Shown here: in pieces, positions 16,889 to 25,574 of the stretch
Position numbering within the stretch: the stretch's first letter is position 1
Layout of the letters: the number at the start of each line of letters is the position of its first letter
Source: UMGS1613 sp045636225
GTDB lineage: Bacteria > Bacillota_I > Bacilli_A > RF39 > UBA660
DNA length: 40,028 nt
NCBI GenBank assembly: GCA_045636225.1
Contig: JAZTXB010000077.1
Coordinates: forward strand, 1-40,028
Direction of reading: 5' to 3'
Position numbers and translations under genes: made by a program
The notes under the pieces: generated by a model
What the model was told of the DNA's origin: nothing
Seen by the model: the letters and a program-made list of their open reading frames with translations, nothing else
Database searches by the model: none

Positions 16889-17920
16889 TTATTTTGTTTT
16901 TTTCAAAACTATATTTTTTGCTATCTCTTCTTCTTTTTGTTCAGTATATAGTTTTATTTCTGATTCTAATATTTCGAAGTTATAATATTGACCATTATCT
17001 ATACAGTGTAATAAAATCTTATCCTCACAATAATCTAAAATATTAGTATTTAATAATTCAAAATACTTTTCCTTACTTATTTTATTGTTCTCGCACACAT
17101 TAAATTTATTCATTTGAGTTTTTGTAAACATATTACTATTATTATAACTAATTTTCTCTAATTTAAAATTCTTTCCTTCAAATGATTTTAAATATATACT
17201 TTTTATATTAACACGCCTAGAATTATCATTATTATATTTAGAAAAATTTGTTTCTTTAGGATTTACATCATATATATTAAAGTTATTATTTAATTGTTTA
17301 TTTATTAACCTATAAATATGATTTAGTACTATATTTATTTTATCTTCTTCTTTTTCTGTGGGTTTAATAACTTTTAAATTTTTATGCATTAACCATGCAC
17401 TTGAAGTAAGCATATCTCTATAAGCTGCCTGTTCTACTGTTTCATATCTTACACCATCAAGCGCATAAAATTCTGGTTTTAAAGTTGCAGTAGATATTAA
17501 ATCTAGAACTAAATCAAATTTATTTAATATTTCAAACTCATTTATATGATATTTTTTTAATAAATTATTATATTCATCGTATGATAAATAAGCCCTATTA
17601 TCCATTATACTCCTATCATAGAGTATAATAATTGCTTTTTTATCTTTTATTAAATCTGTATTATTACTTTTAAGTAATTCGGCGTATTCTTCCGCTAATT
17701 TTTCTTTATTAATTTGTTTTTCTATAACTAATTCTTGAAACCTTAAAGTATGATTTTTATTATCATTAGGTAATATACCTGATTTTATTAATTCTGCAGC
17801 TGTTTCTGGTACTACTATAACATAATAACCATCTTGTCTTAATTTTTCTTTTACACTTGTTATTGTTTTTGTTTTTAGTGCACAAGGACCTCCTGTAAAT
17901 ACAATTTTAAAAACTTCCAT
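16889..17920 (-). CDS. Ttd14/AAA_28-like P-loop protein with CYTH-like C-terminus and altered Walker A
   Basis: Seen: 343 residues. 'KIVFTGGPCALKTKTI' (about 5-20) is a Walker A at the right place but with Leu15 where GxxxxGK[ST] needs Gly. 'VIVVPETAAELIKSGI' and 'IILYDRSIMDNRAYL' are typical of AAA_28 (NadR/Ttd14-related) kinases or ATPases. Residues about 215-343 ('RRVNIKSIYLKSFEGKNFKLEKI', 'KISKEKYFELLN', 'GQYYNFEILES') look like a degenerate CYTH triphosphate-tunnel half. Known: Ttd14-type proteins join these two domains and may bind nucleotide and phospho-ligands. Start ATG 17920 has GGAGG five bases upstream; an ATG 12 bases earlier sits before the RBS. Function unknown; nucleotide turnover may be impaired (inference). 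Confidence 0.7.
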   Translation of the reverse strand: MEVFKIVFTGGPCALKTKTITSVKEKLRQDGYYVIVVPETAAELIKSGILPNDNKNHTLRFQELVIEKQINKEKLAEEYAELLKSNNTDLIKDKKAIIILYDRSIMDNRAYLSYDEYNNLLKKYHINEFEILNKFDLVLDLISTATLKPEFYALDGVRYETVEQAAYRDMLTSSAWLMHKNLKVIKPTEKEEDKINIVLNHIYRLINKQLNNNFNIYDVNPKETNFSKYNNDNSRRVNIKSIYLKSFEGKNFKLEKISYNNSNMFTKTQMNKFNVCENNKISKEKYFELLNTNILDYCEDKILLHCIDNGQYYNFEILESEIKLYTEQKEEEIAKNIVLKKTK

Positions 17921-17941
17921 AAATACCTCCATTACAATTAA

Positions 17942-17970
17942 ATAATAACAAGGTTTTTATTATTAGTAAA
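17942..17970 (-). promoter_or_regulatory. Putative promoter of the P-loop/CYTH-like gene
   Basis: TTTACT (17965-17970), 17-nt spacer, TATTAT (17942-17947), 22 bp upstream of the start. Consensus match is moderate in an AT-rich region. Confidence 0.4.
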
Positions 17971-18016
17971 ATACTTATTATTTATTAAGTTTATAAATAA
18001 TATTTATGCATAAAAA

Positions 18017-18034
18017 AGTCTTCACAAAAAGACT
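18017..18034 (-). terminator. Terminator after the ProA-like gene
   Basis: 6-bp stem AGTCTT / AAGACT followed by TTTTTTA on the minus strand, immediately after the stop at 18039. Confidence 0.65.
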
Positions 18035-18038
18035 CTTT

Positions 18039-19043
18039 TTATAATTCTATTTTTTCACCATGATCATTAACTATAAAAGTTAATGGATAAACAACTATTT
18101 TTTCTTTAAACAAATCCTTTTGTTCAATATCTAGAATCCTTTCTATGGTTGGACTCGTATTAACTGTAACCATTTTTGATTTAACATTAGCCATAAAATT
18201 TGAAGCATTTTGAGGAGATTTTGTAAATATTGCTGCACTATATTTACTTCCTGTATAATTAATTTGAGCAATTGCCTCTTCAATATCATCTACTAATATT
18301 GAATTAGGGTAATCAATAGACAATTTAGAATTAATATATAATTGAAAATCTAAACCTGTATCTAATATTTTATCTATAAAATCTATATACAATTCATCAT
18401 CCATATATATATCAAAATTTTCATAACCACTAGTAATAGTTTTTATCTTACTTTTTGATAAAACTAATCTTTGTAATTTTTGATTACCAATGCATATAAC
18501 TAAATCTATATTTGCATAATTTGATAATACTTCATCTATATTTTCTGTTATAAATATTTGAATTAAATTCTTAGAAATACTAAATTGTTCTAAAACACTT
18601 TGAATAATTTTTATTATCAATTGGTTTGTTCCATACATAAATCCATCATTAGAAAATATAACAGTATTTCCAGCCATTATATTCCTAACAGCCATTTCAA
18701 TAATCGTGTATGGATTACCATCATTTATAACAACTATAGTTCCATAATCCATTATTTGTTTGCCATATATTATTTTTTTATCTTTGTCTTTTTGTGACAA
18801 AATAACATCGCCGTAGAAGAGATTTTCTTTTTCAGCAAGTTTAAAGATGTTATCAATAATATCAAAATCCATCATAAAACCATTATTATTTTTCTTATCT
18901 ATTTTATTTGTTTGAAAAATTGCTTCCTTATTATTATAAATAGCTTTTTGTATTTGTTTTATTATAATTTTAATATTTTTATTTAAATTTTCTTTTTTTA
19001 TAATTAAAGCATTAGATATTATTGTATCAATACTATCTTGCAT
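18039..19043 (-). CDS. Aldehyde-dehydrogenase-superfamily (ProA-like) protein lacking the catalytic cysteine segment
   Basis: Seen: 334 residues. 'YGTIVVINDGNPYTIIEMAVRN' and 'IMAGNTVIFSNDGFMYGTNQLI' follow the gamma-glutamyl-phosphate reductase pattern, as does the C-terminal 'VDDIEEAIAQINYTGSKYSAAIFTKS' (ProA: EEAI.HIN.YGS.HS.AI.T). Between them, where ProA has the nucleophile in a CNA.ETLL segment, this protein reads 'DTGLDFQLYINSKLSI' with no Cys. The only Cys is in 'DLVICIGNQ'. ProA is usually about 415 residues, so this one is shorter. Start ATG 19043 has GAGGTG seven bases upstream and overlaps the giant gene's stop by 11 bp; an upstream GTG has no RBS. Inference: a non-catalytic relative whose synthesis is coupled to the giant repeat protein. 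Confidence 0.65.
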   Translation of the reverse strand: MQDSIDTIISNALIIKKENLNKNIKIIIKQIQKAIYNNKEAIFQTNKIDKKNNNGFMMDFDIIDNIFKLAEKENLFYGDVILSQKDKDKKIIYGKQIMDYGTIVVINDGNPYTIIEMAVRNIMAGNTVIFSNDGFMYGTNQLIIKIIQSVLEQFSISKNLIQIFITENIDEVLSNYANIDLVICIGNQKLQRLVLSKSKIKTITSGYENFDIYMDDELYIDFIDKILDTGLDFQLYINSKLSIDYPNSILVDDIEEAIAQINYTGSKYSAAIFTKSPQNASNFMANVKSKMVTVNTSPTIERILDIEQKDLFKEKIVVYPLTFIVNDHGEKIEL

Positions 19044-22000
19044 ATCCAACACCTCTTTCTTTATCTATTTCATCACTTATTGACATAATTTTAAAATACA
19101 TTTCCTTTTGTTCCTCACCAAGTAAAGAAATATCGATTTCTTTATTTTTACCAATTTGTTCTAATGCTAATCTAATTTGTATCATAACCACATTACTGAT
19201 ATCTAATTGTTGCAATCCATTGTCAACTTTAATATTGTATAATAAATCTCCAATTCTAAGTTTATTATCAGTAACATCATATATAATTGCAAAATTAGGA
19301 TTCATTATAATTCTAGTTGTATCCTGTCTTAATCCATAATTTTTAGAAATTTCTGTAACAAGATGACTTTTATCGGCATAATCGCTTAAAGATGTTTCTA
19401 AATTTTGTGAATCTTCTTTTGTTACTAGTTCTAATTTTTCTAAAGAAAGTAAATGTTTCTCTGTGAAATTAGAATCATCATACTCAATATAACTATCATT
19501 GTGTACAGGAAGAGTCTCTAAGTTATAGGAAACATAATCCCTACTATCTTCCAATATATATTGAGTATTTGAATCGCTTGTATATAATCCCCTAGATAAT
19601 TTAATTGGTTCTTCAAATGCTAATGGCCTTGATATATTTTTATCAACATCTAACGTTTTAAACGAACCTTTAATATTACTAAAGCCTAAACCTACAGTAA
19701 CTTTTCGCAATCTTAAGCCTTCATATTGTTCACTCGTTATTTTTCCACTTTCCAAAAGTTCTTTGAAAACTTGTTCATCCTTTAACATTAAATCTTGAGC
19801 AGCTTGTTTATAAACTTCTAAAACTTCATCTGTAAATTCATTTCTTATTCCAGAATCTTCATATCCTCTTTGAACACCATGATCCCACATTTGCTGATCA
19901 GGAACTTCTATATTATCAAAACATAATACATTTTTATTTCTCCAAACCCAACTTTGTGCGACTATAGCACCAGTTTCATCTCTTACAACAAATATTCTAC
20001 CATTTTTATCAACCATGCTGTGCTCCATGCAAACTTCAGCACAATTGCCTAATTCTTGACAACAATCTGTAAGAGTTCCTATTACCATTGCTAAAGGATC
20101 ATCTAGTCTTAACATTTCATATGAATATTTACCTATTGTTTTTTCAACTCTAGGAATGCTACTAAAAGTTCTTTGTTTACTATAATTATAAATTTGTTGC
20201 AACACATCAAAATCTTCTTCTGTATATTTTTCTAGTTTACTAATAACATCAGCAGCTAGTTCATTTCCAACATTAATGTTTTCAAATTTATTTACTCTAA
20301 CAAAACTAATAGCACTATCCAAAGTTAAATTTATATTTTTATAAAATATCTTTATATCATCAAAATTTCTTTGAATAGCTGATATATAACCCGCTTTTTC
20401 TGGATTTTCAATTATTTCATCTAAATTAGTCAATAAAAACTCTCTAAATTCTTTATCATATTGAAGTTTAAATCTACCAAATAAGTGGTGAGCTCTATTT
20501 GGAGTTATTATTGGTGCATCTGGATACATCTCTAAAAGCTTTCTAATTAATGCACTAGATTTTGGAAAACTTTGTGGATTAATTGTCAATGTGTAAGAAC
20601 CATCCTCATTTTTTCTATAAAGTTGTTCAAAAAGTTCTTTATTATTATCTATAACAAACCCTTCGTTTTTTAAGGTATCTTTTAATTGTATATATTCATT
20701 ATATCCTTGAGGGTTCTCAACATTAGTATTTCCTTTAGACGCTAAAGGGATTAGGAATTCTAGCGAAGAAAGGCTACTCATAATATGACTATAATTTGAA
20801 CTAATATGTCTTGGTAAATCAGTCAAAAGTGTCTGTAATTTTTTAAATCCTATTTGATCCTGATCAAACACACCGAAAGAATATGCTAATTTTAGCATTG
20901 CATCTCTTGCATCTTGATTATCAGCAAAATTTTTAATTTTCATTAAACTACTCCAATTTGCACCAGCTAATAAAAATTTGTCTGCTTCTTCAATTTTAAA
21001 ATTTTGCATAACAACAAAATCTGGAATAAATTTTTGACCCGTTTTATCATACCATGCTTTCATCAAATCAACTTGATGCAACTCAAGCATACCATTAACA
21101 GTTTCAGCTCTATTAATTCCCAATTTTATAGCTTTTTCTTCACCAAATACTTCAAAAAATTCTATCATATCATTTTTTAAATATGAACGGCTTAACAAAG
21201 ATGTAGATATTGATTTGTTTTTTAAATATGGCAACCATTCTTTATGATTATTTAATAATTGAAAAGTTAATGGATAATTATTCGCATAGTTATAAAAATA
21301 TTGTTTTAATTCTTGTGGAGCATCTTCATCCAAAAACAATTCAGGATGTTTTTCTTTTAAGAAGGCAGGTGCATCTTCTGGTTGATATGAAATATTTCCT
21401 AAAAAACTTTGCTCTATTATACTATCTTCAATTCTTTTTTTTATTTCTTCAAACGATATTATATTTTTAGTTTCTAAATCTATGTATTTACCATCTTTAA
21501 ATATAACCCTATTTTCTTGTAAATCGTTTCCTGCCCCATCCATGTATCTTCCATAACTAGAACAGAGCTCTAAAAATTTTTCATTTCCATATGCTTCTAA
21601 TAAATTTAAATCACTATTTTGTTTTAAAATGCTTGAAGAGTTTTGCCATCTACTTCTACTCATTATGCCTTGATTTTTTTTTCTAAAAATAAATTGTAAA
21701 TTCTTATCTTTAAGAAGATTTATTAATTCAGGTGTTTGTCTTATAGTTTCAAAAGAAATATTCCCGCTATAAAAATCTTTTACCAATTTTTTGTGTTTTT
21801 CTTCAGATATATTTAGTTTATCAAAGTTTACAAATATGTCTGGATGTTCTAAAACAAATTCAGAAACATTATATAAATATGAATATTCTACATCTTTTGA
21901 ATTCAAGATTTTTTTATAAATTGCCTCTCTTAAAACTACTTCTATTAAGTTTTCATCTTCAATTTCTTTATTAAAACATAGTATCTCTATATTTGATAAA

Positions 22001-23886
22001 ACTGAACCATATTTTGATACTAATTTTAAAAATTTTTCATTCCCATATCGCGAAACATATTCTTGAGTAAAATCTAGTTGTCTTAACATAACATTTCCTT
22101 TTTCATTATACATTCCTGGAATACTAAGTTTCATATCTGCTTTTATAGTATTTATTAAATTCTTATCTACTAGATATGGAATATATTCTTTATGATTAAA
22201 TAAAAAGCCCGGATCTATTTTATTTTTATAAAATGCATTTTTTAATTCATCTGTAGCATTTTCATCTATAAATATTTCAGGATGTCTATTCCTAAATTCA
22301 CCTTTCATCCAATCATAATCTGGATAATCAGTAAATAAATTATTTCTTCTCATTACATCAAGACAATTAGCTATTTTTTCGACAAACTCGTCATAAGATA
22401 AACTGCCATCTTTGAAATTTATATTTTGTCTTAATAGAGTATCTCTATTCATATATAAATACTGTGAAAAAGCATTAAACATTTCTAAATCTCTAGAATA
22501 TGTATTTTGTTTATGAGAAAAGAATCCTGTCTCACGTTCAAATCTTTTAATATTTTCTATACCTAACTCATCTAATAAAATTCTTTGCTTTTTATCAACG
22601 ACTACTACATCAAAATTATAATTTAATAAATCTTCTTTTGTTTCTAAACGCTTAACAAAAGAAAAATTTAAAGGTTCTAGCCATTCAGGGATTATTGAAA
22701 ATTCCTCTAAACCTTCACGAATAAAAACATATTTCTTTATAGCTTGTTTAAAATTTTCTTCTATATTTGGATTTTGATTTAAGCATTTGCTAAAATAATA
22801 TAATTTATCTTTTTCAACTATATGTTTAATAACTATTGGATATTTTTTTATTATTTTTTGCAAATTACCATAACCTAATGTCTCTGATAAAGAATCAAAA
22901 TTTCCATATTTATAATCAAGATAATACTCTACTGGTATATTTTCAAATAAATCTATATTGTTAATTACATCATCCAATGTCAAATTTCTTGAATAATATC
23001 TTTCTCTTAGTTCACTCGGTATAGATGAATCAGTTAATAAAATATCAGAATTTTCTCTTACAAAAATTTCAGGTAATTTTTCAATTTCAATTTTTGAATA
23101 TTTTGAAGTCAATAAATTACTTTTTAAATATTCATAACAAACGTTTTTCATTTCATCTATATTAGCATTTCGTATTTGTTCAATAAAAGTATTAAAAGAC
23201 ATACTATGTTCTAAATCTCCGTGATATGTAAACACAGAAATTCTTCTTACTAAAGTGTTTACTAATTCATACACTTCCTTAGAATATTTATATAAATCAA
23301 TTAATTTATCTAATCCTAATGTTTCATACATTAATTCATTAAGATTGTTAAATTCAAAATGATTTGCAACTTTTTTTTGTTTTAACTCCTCTAATTGTTC
23401 AAATGGTAAATTTATTATGTCTTCTATATTTAATATATTTTTATAATATTTTTCTTTAAATTCTTCACTAAATAAATTAGATAAAAATAAATGATTATTT
23501 TCTTGGATAGTTTTATCATCAAAATTTTTAGGATCTAATTTATTAGAAATTTTACTTAGATTTCTAATATTACATCCTTTAAAATTAACAGGTCCATAAA
23601 ACTCTACTAATTCAAAATCTATATTTGCTTTTGTTTTTGAAAAATCAGCTATATAAGAATCATCCGATATTATTTCAATATTCTTCCATTCTTCAAAAGG
23701 TATATCACTTAAATCATAATTTAATAAATTTTTTTCTATATCAGTATATTTCTTAAAAAATTCTTTTTCTGCTTCTTCTGAATTAATATCATCATTCTTA
23801 TCAAAATATTCTTCAGTTTGTCTTAACACTTCCAATAATTGATATTTAATTTCTCTAAATTGTTCAATAGTTAACTTTTCATTCAT
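19033..23886 (-). CDS. Giant (1617-residue) repeat protein with Cys-rich, GNAT-like C-terminal module; function unknown
   Basis: Seen: from ATG 23886 (AAGGTG eight bases upstream), no signal peptide or membrane helix, so probably cytoplasmic. A short 'IDFELVEFYGPVNFKGCNIRNL' stretch near 90-115 precedes irregular helical repeats built on 'hPEiFlDe.a..eLk..FY', then 'hkey.pyL.dK', then 'YGNEKFLeL.s.YG'; copies are recognisable near 270, 530, 675 and 845. Residues about 1255-1410 form a different module: 'GTLTDCCQELGNCAEVCMEH', 'RIFVVRDETGAIVAQSWVWR', 'VLCFDNIEVPD', later 'RKVTVGLGFSNIKGSFKTLD', suggestive of an acetyltransferase-like fold with four Cys and a His close together. I recognise the repeats as recurring in uncharacterised proteins of gut Bacillota but know no function. 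The ProA-like gene overlaps its stop codon. Confidence 0.8.
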   Translation of the reverse strand: MNEKLTIEQFREIKYQLLEVLRQTEEYFDKNDDINSEEAEKEFFKKYTDIEKNLLNYDLSDIPFEEWKNIEIISDDSYIADFSKTKANIDFELVEFYGPVNFKGCNIRNLSKISNKLDPKNFDDKTIQENNHLFLSNLFSEEFKEKYYKNILNIEDIINLPFEQLEELKQKKVANHFEFNNLNELMYETLGLDKLIDLYKYSKEVYELVNTLVRRISVFTYHGDLEHSMSFNTFIEQIRNANIDEMKNVCYEYLKSNLLTSKYSKIEIEKLPEIFVRENSDILLTDSSIPSELRERYYSRNLTLDDVINNIDLFENIPVEYYLDYKYGNFDSLSETLGYGNLQKIIKKYPIVIKHIVEKDKLYYFSKCLNQNPNIEENFKQAIKKYVFIREGLEEFSIIPEWLEPLNFSFVKRLETKEDLLNYNFDVVVVDKKQRILLDELGIENIKRFERETGFFSHKQNTYSRDLEMFNAFSQYLYMNRDTLLRQNINFKDGSLSYDEFVEKIANCLDVMRRNNLFTDYPDYDWMKGEFRNRHPEIFIDENATDELKNAFYKNKIDPGFLFNHKEYIPYLVDKNLINTIKADMKLSIPGMYNEKGNVMLRQLDFTQEYVSRYGNEKFLKLVSKYGSVLSNIEILCFNKEIEDENLIEVVLREAIYKKILNSKDVEYSYLYNVSEFVLEHPDIFVNFDKLNISEEKHKKLVKDFYSGNISFETIRQTPELINLLKDKNLQFIFRKKNQGIMSRSRWQNSSSILKQNSDLNLLEAYGNEKFLELCSSYGRYMDGAGNDLQENRVIFKDGKYIDLETKNIISFEEIKKRIEDSIIEQSFLGNISYQPEDAPAFLKEKHPELFLDEDAPQELKQYFYNYANNYPLTFQLLNNHKEWLPYLKNKSISTSLLSRSYLKNDMIEFFEVFGEEKAIKLGINRAETVNGMLELHQVDLMKAWYDKTGQKFIPDFVVMQNFKIEEADKFLLAGANWSSLMKIKNFADNQDARDAMLKLAYSFGVFDQDQIGFKKLQTLLTDLPRHISSNYSHIMSSLSSLEFLIPLASKGNTNVENPQGYNEYIQLKDTLKNEGFVIDNNKELFEQLYRKNEDGSYTLTINPQSFPKSSALIRKLLEMYPDAPIITPNRAHHLFGRFKLQYDKEFREFLLTNLDEIIENPEKAGYISAIQRNFDDIKIFYKNINLTLDSAISFVRVNKFENINVGNELAADVISKLEKYTEEDFDVLQQIYNYSKQRTFSSIPRVEKTIGKYSYEMLRLDDPLAMVIGTLTDCCQELGNCAEVCMEHSMVDKNGRIFVVRDETGAIVAQSWVWRNKNVLCFDNIEVPDQQMWDHGVQRGYEDSGIRNEFTDEVLEVYKQAAQDLMLKDEQVFKELLESGKITSEQYEGLRLRKVTVGLGFSNIKGSFKTLDVDKNISRPLAFEEPIKLSRGLYTSDSNTQYILEDSRDYVSYNLETLPVHNDSYIEYDDSNFTEKHLLSLEKLELVTKEDSQNLETSLSDYADKSHLVTEISKNYGLRQDTTRIIMNPNFAIIYDVTDNKLRIGDLLYNIKVDNGLQQLDISNVVMIQIRLALEQIGKNKEIDISLLGEEQKEMYFKIMSISDEIDKERGVGYAR

Positions 23887-23963
23887 AAACCTATCACCTT
23901 GCAACACTATCCTATTCTTATTTAATTATACCATATTTTCATTTTCTTTGTATATCTTTATCA

Positions 23964-23992
23964 TTAACAAAAATACTATTTCCTCATAAAAT
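23964..23992 (+). promoter_or_regulatory. Putative promoter of the plus-strand ABC transporter
   Basis: TTAACA (23964-23969), 17-nt spacer, TAAAAT (23987-23992), 20 bp upstream of the ATG at 24013. The same gap (23887-24012) must also hold the promoter of the divergent giant gene; a TATAAT on the minus strand near 23926 is a candidate -10. Confidence 0.5.
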
Positions 23993-24012
23993 AAACTAGC
24001 GAGGAGGAACCA

Positions 24013-24759
24013 ATGAATAATATTTTGAAAATAAAAAATTTAAAAAAAATATACCATACAAAAAATAAAGAAATCCTTGCAGTGAAAGATTTTTCTTTTG
24101 ATGTTAAAGAAGGAGAATTTATCGCTATTGTTGGCCCAAGTGGATGTGGAAAAAGTACTATATTATCTGTCTTAGGTGGGTTAGAAGAAAAAAGTGAGGG
24201 AATAGTAAATATCAAAAACAACTTAAAAATAGGATATATGTTACAACAAGATTCACTATTTGAATGGAGAAATATTTTAAATAATTGCTTACTAGGTTTG
24301 GAAATAAATAACACACTTAATGAGAATACAAAAAACAAAACTATAAATCTACTTACATCATATGGATTAAAAGATTTTATATATAGTTATCCTGAAAATT
24401 TATCAGGAGGCATGAGACAAAGAGTCGCCCTTATAAGAACACTAGCTAATAATCCTAGTTTGCTTTTAATGGATGAACCATTCTCTGCACTAGATTATCA
24501 AAGTAGACTTGCCATTTCTGACGACATCTATAATATATTAAAGAAAGAAAACAAAACAATGATTATGGTAACACATGATATAGCCGAAGCTATAAGTATG
24601 TGTGATAAAGTCATAGTCTTATCTGAAAGACCAGCTACTATAAAAAGTATCTATGAAATAAAATTAGAAAACAAATCTACTCCTATTAATAACAGAAAAG
24701 ATAAAAATTTTTCTTATTATTATGATTTAATTTGGAAGGATATAGATTTTCATGTATAG
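24013..24759 (+). CDS. ABC transporter ATP-binding protein, NitT/TauT (SsuB/TauB/ThiZ-like) type
   Basis: Seen: 248 residues. Walker A 'IVGPSGCGKSTILSVLGG' (about 38-55), Q-loop 'MLQQDSLFEWRN', signature 'LSGGMRQRVALIR', Walker B 'LLLMDEPFSALD', H-loop 'MIMVTHDIAEAIS', with the 'VIVLSERPATIKSIYEI' tail typical of the nitrate/sulfonate/taurine/thiamine-precursor group. RBS GGAGG lies five bases before ATG. It overlaps the permease gene by 8 bp. No substrate-binding protein is adjacent, so the substrate is undetermined. Confidence 0.92.
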   Translation: MNNILKIKNLKKIYHTKNKEILAVKDFSFDVKEGEFIAIVGPSGCGKSTILSVLGGLEEKSEGIVNIKNNLKIGYMLQQDSLFEWRNILNNCLLGLEINNTLNENTKNKTINLLTSYGLKDFIYSYPENLSGGMRQRVALIRTLANNPSLLLMDEPFSALDYQSRLAISDDIYNILKKENKTMIMVTHDIAEAISMCDKVIVLSERPATIKSIYEIKLENKSTPINNRKDKNFSYYYDLIWKDIDFHV

Positions 24760-25549
24760 TAAAGAGCACTTAATATATTTAAAAAAAATAAAAAAAAACA
24801 AATTATTTATAAGTATATGTCAGATACTTATAATAATTATTTTTTTGGTAATATGGCAATTACTCGCAAGTTTTAATATCATAGATACATTTATATTTTC
24901 TAGCCCAAAACAAATTTTAAATACTATTATTAATTTATATAAAAATAAAAACTTATTTGGACATATTTGGGTAACTATTTATGAGACTATTTTAAGTTTT
25001 TCAATTGCAACTATATTTGGTACTGTTATAGCTACTATTCTTTGGTGGTTCAAAAAATTACATAAAATCATAGAACCATACCTAACTATTTTAAATAGTT
25101 TACCTAAAGTAGCTCTAGGACCTATTATAATTATTTGGTTTGGTGCTGGAATTAAATCAATTATATTTATGGCTCTTTTAATTTCTCTTATTATAACGAT
25201 TATAAATGTGTATGAAGGGTTTAATAACGTAAATGAAAATAAAATTAAACTAATGAAATCTTTAGGAGCAACTAAAAAACAAATATTCTTTAAACTTATA
25301 TTTCCAAATAGTATAAATACTATTATAAGTGCACTAAAGATAAATGTTAGTATGTCTTTAATAGGCGTTATTATGGGAGAATTTTTAGTATCAAAAAAAG
25401 GTATTGGATATTTAATTCTTTATGGTTCACAAGTATTTAATTTAAGTCTTGTTATTAGTGGAATTTTTATACTTTGCATAGTTGCAGCATTAATGTATTA
25501 TGTTGTTAGTATATTAGAAAAAAAGATTTCAAAACAAAATGTTAATTAA
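24752..25549 (+). CDS. ABC transporter permease, NitT/TauT (SsuC/ThiX-like) type
   Basis: Seen: 265 residues with about six hydrophobic segments and the permease loop 'KIKLMKSLGATKKQIFFKLIFP' (about 165-186). 'LTILNSLPKVALGPIIIIWFG' matches the SsuC/TauC pattern (P..A..PL.I.WFG). ATG 24752 overlaps the end of the ATPase gene, so they form one complex. Binding-protein partner not in the window; the next gene is convergent. Confidence 0.92.
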   Translation: MYSKEHLIYLKKIKKNKLFISICQILIIIIFLVIWQLLASFNIIDTFIFSSPKQILNTIINLYKNKNLFGHIWVTIYETILSFSIATIFGTVIATILWWFKKLHKIIEPYLTILNSLPKVALGPIIIIWFGAGIKSIIFMALLISLIITIINVYEGFNNVNENKIKLMKSLGATKKQIFFKLIFPNSINTIISALKINVSMSLIGVIMGEFLVSKKGIGYLILYGSQVFNLSLVISGIFILCIVAALMYYVVSILEKKISKQNVN

Positions 25550-25574
25550 AAAAGATGTCTAATGACATCTTTTT
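25549..25574. terminator. Bidirectional terminator between the ABC permease and agmatine deiminase genes
   Basis: Perfect 11-bp inverted repeat AAAAAGATGTC / GACATCTTTTT with loop TAAT, between two convergent genes; the A- and T-rich flanks let it work on both strands. It touches both stop codons. Confidence 0.88.
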
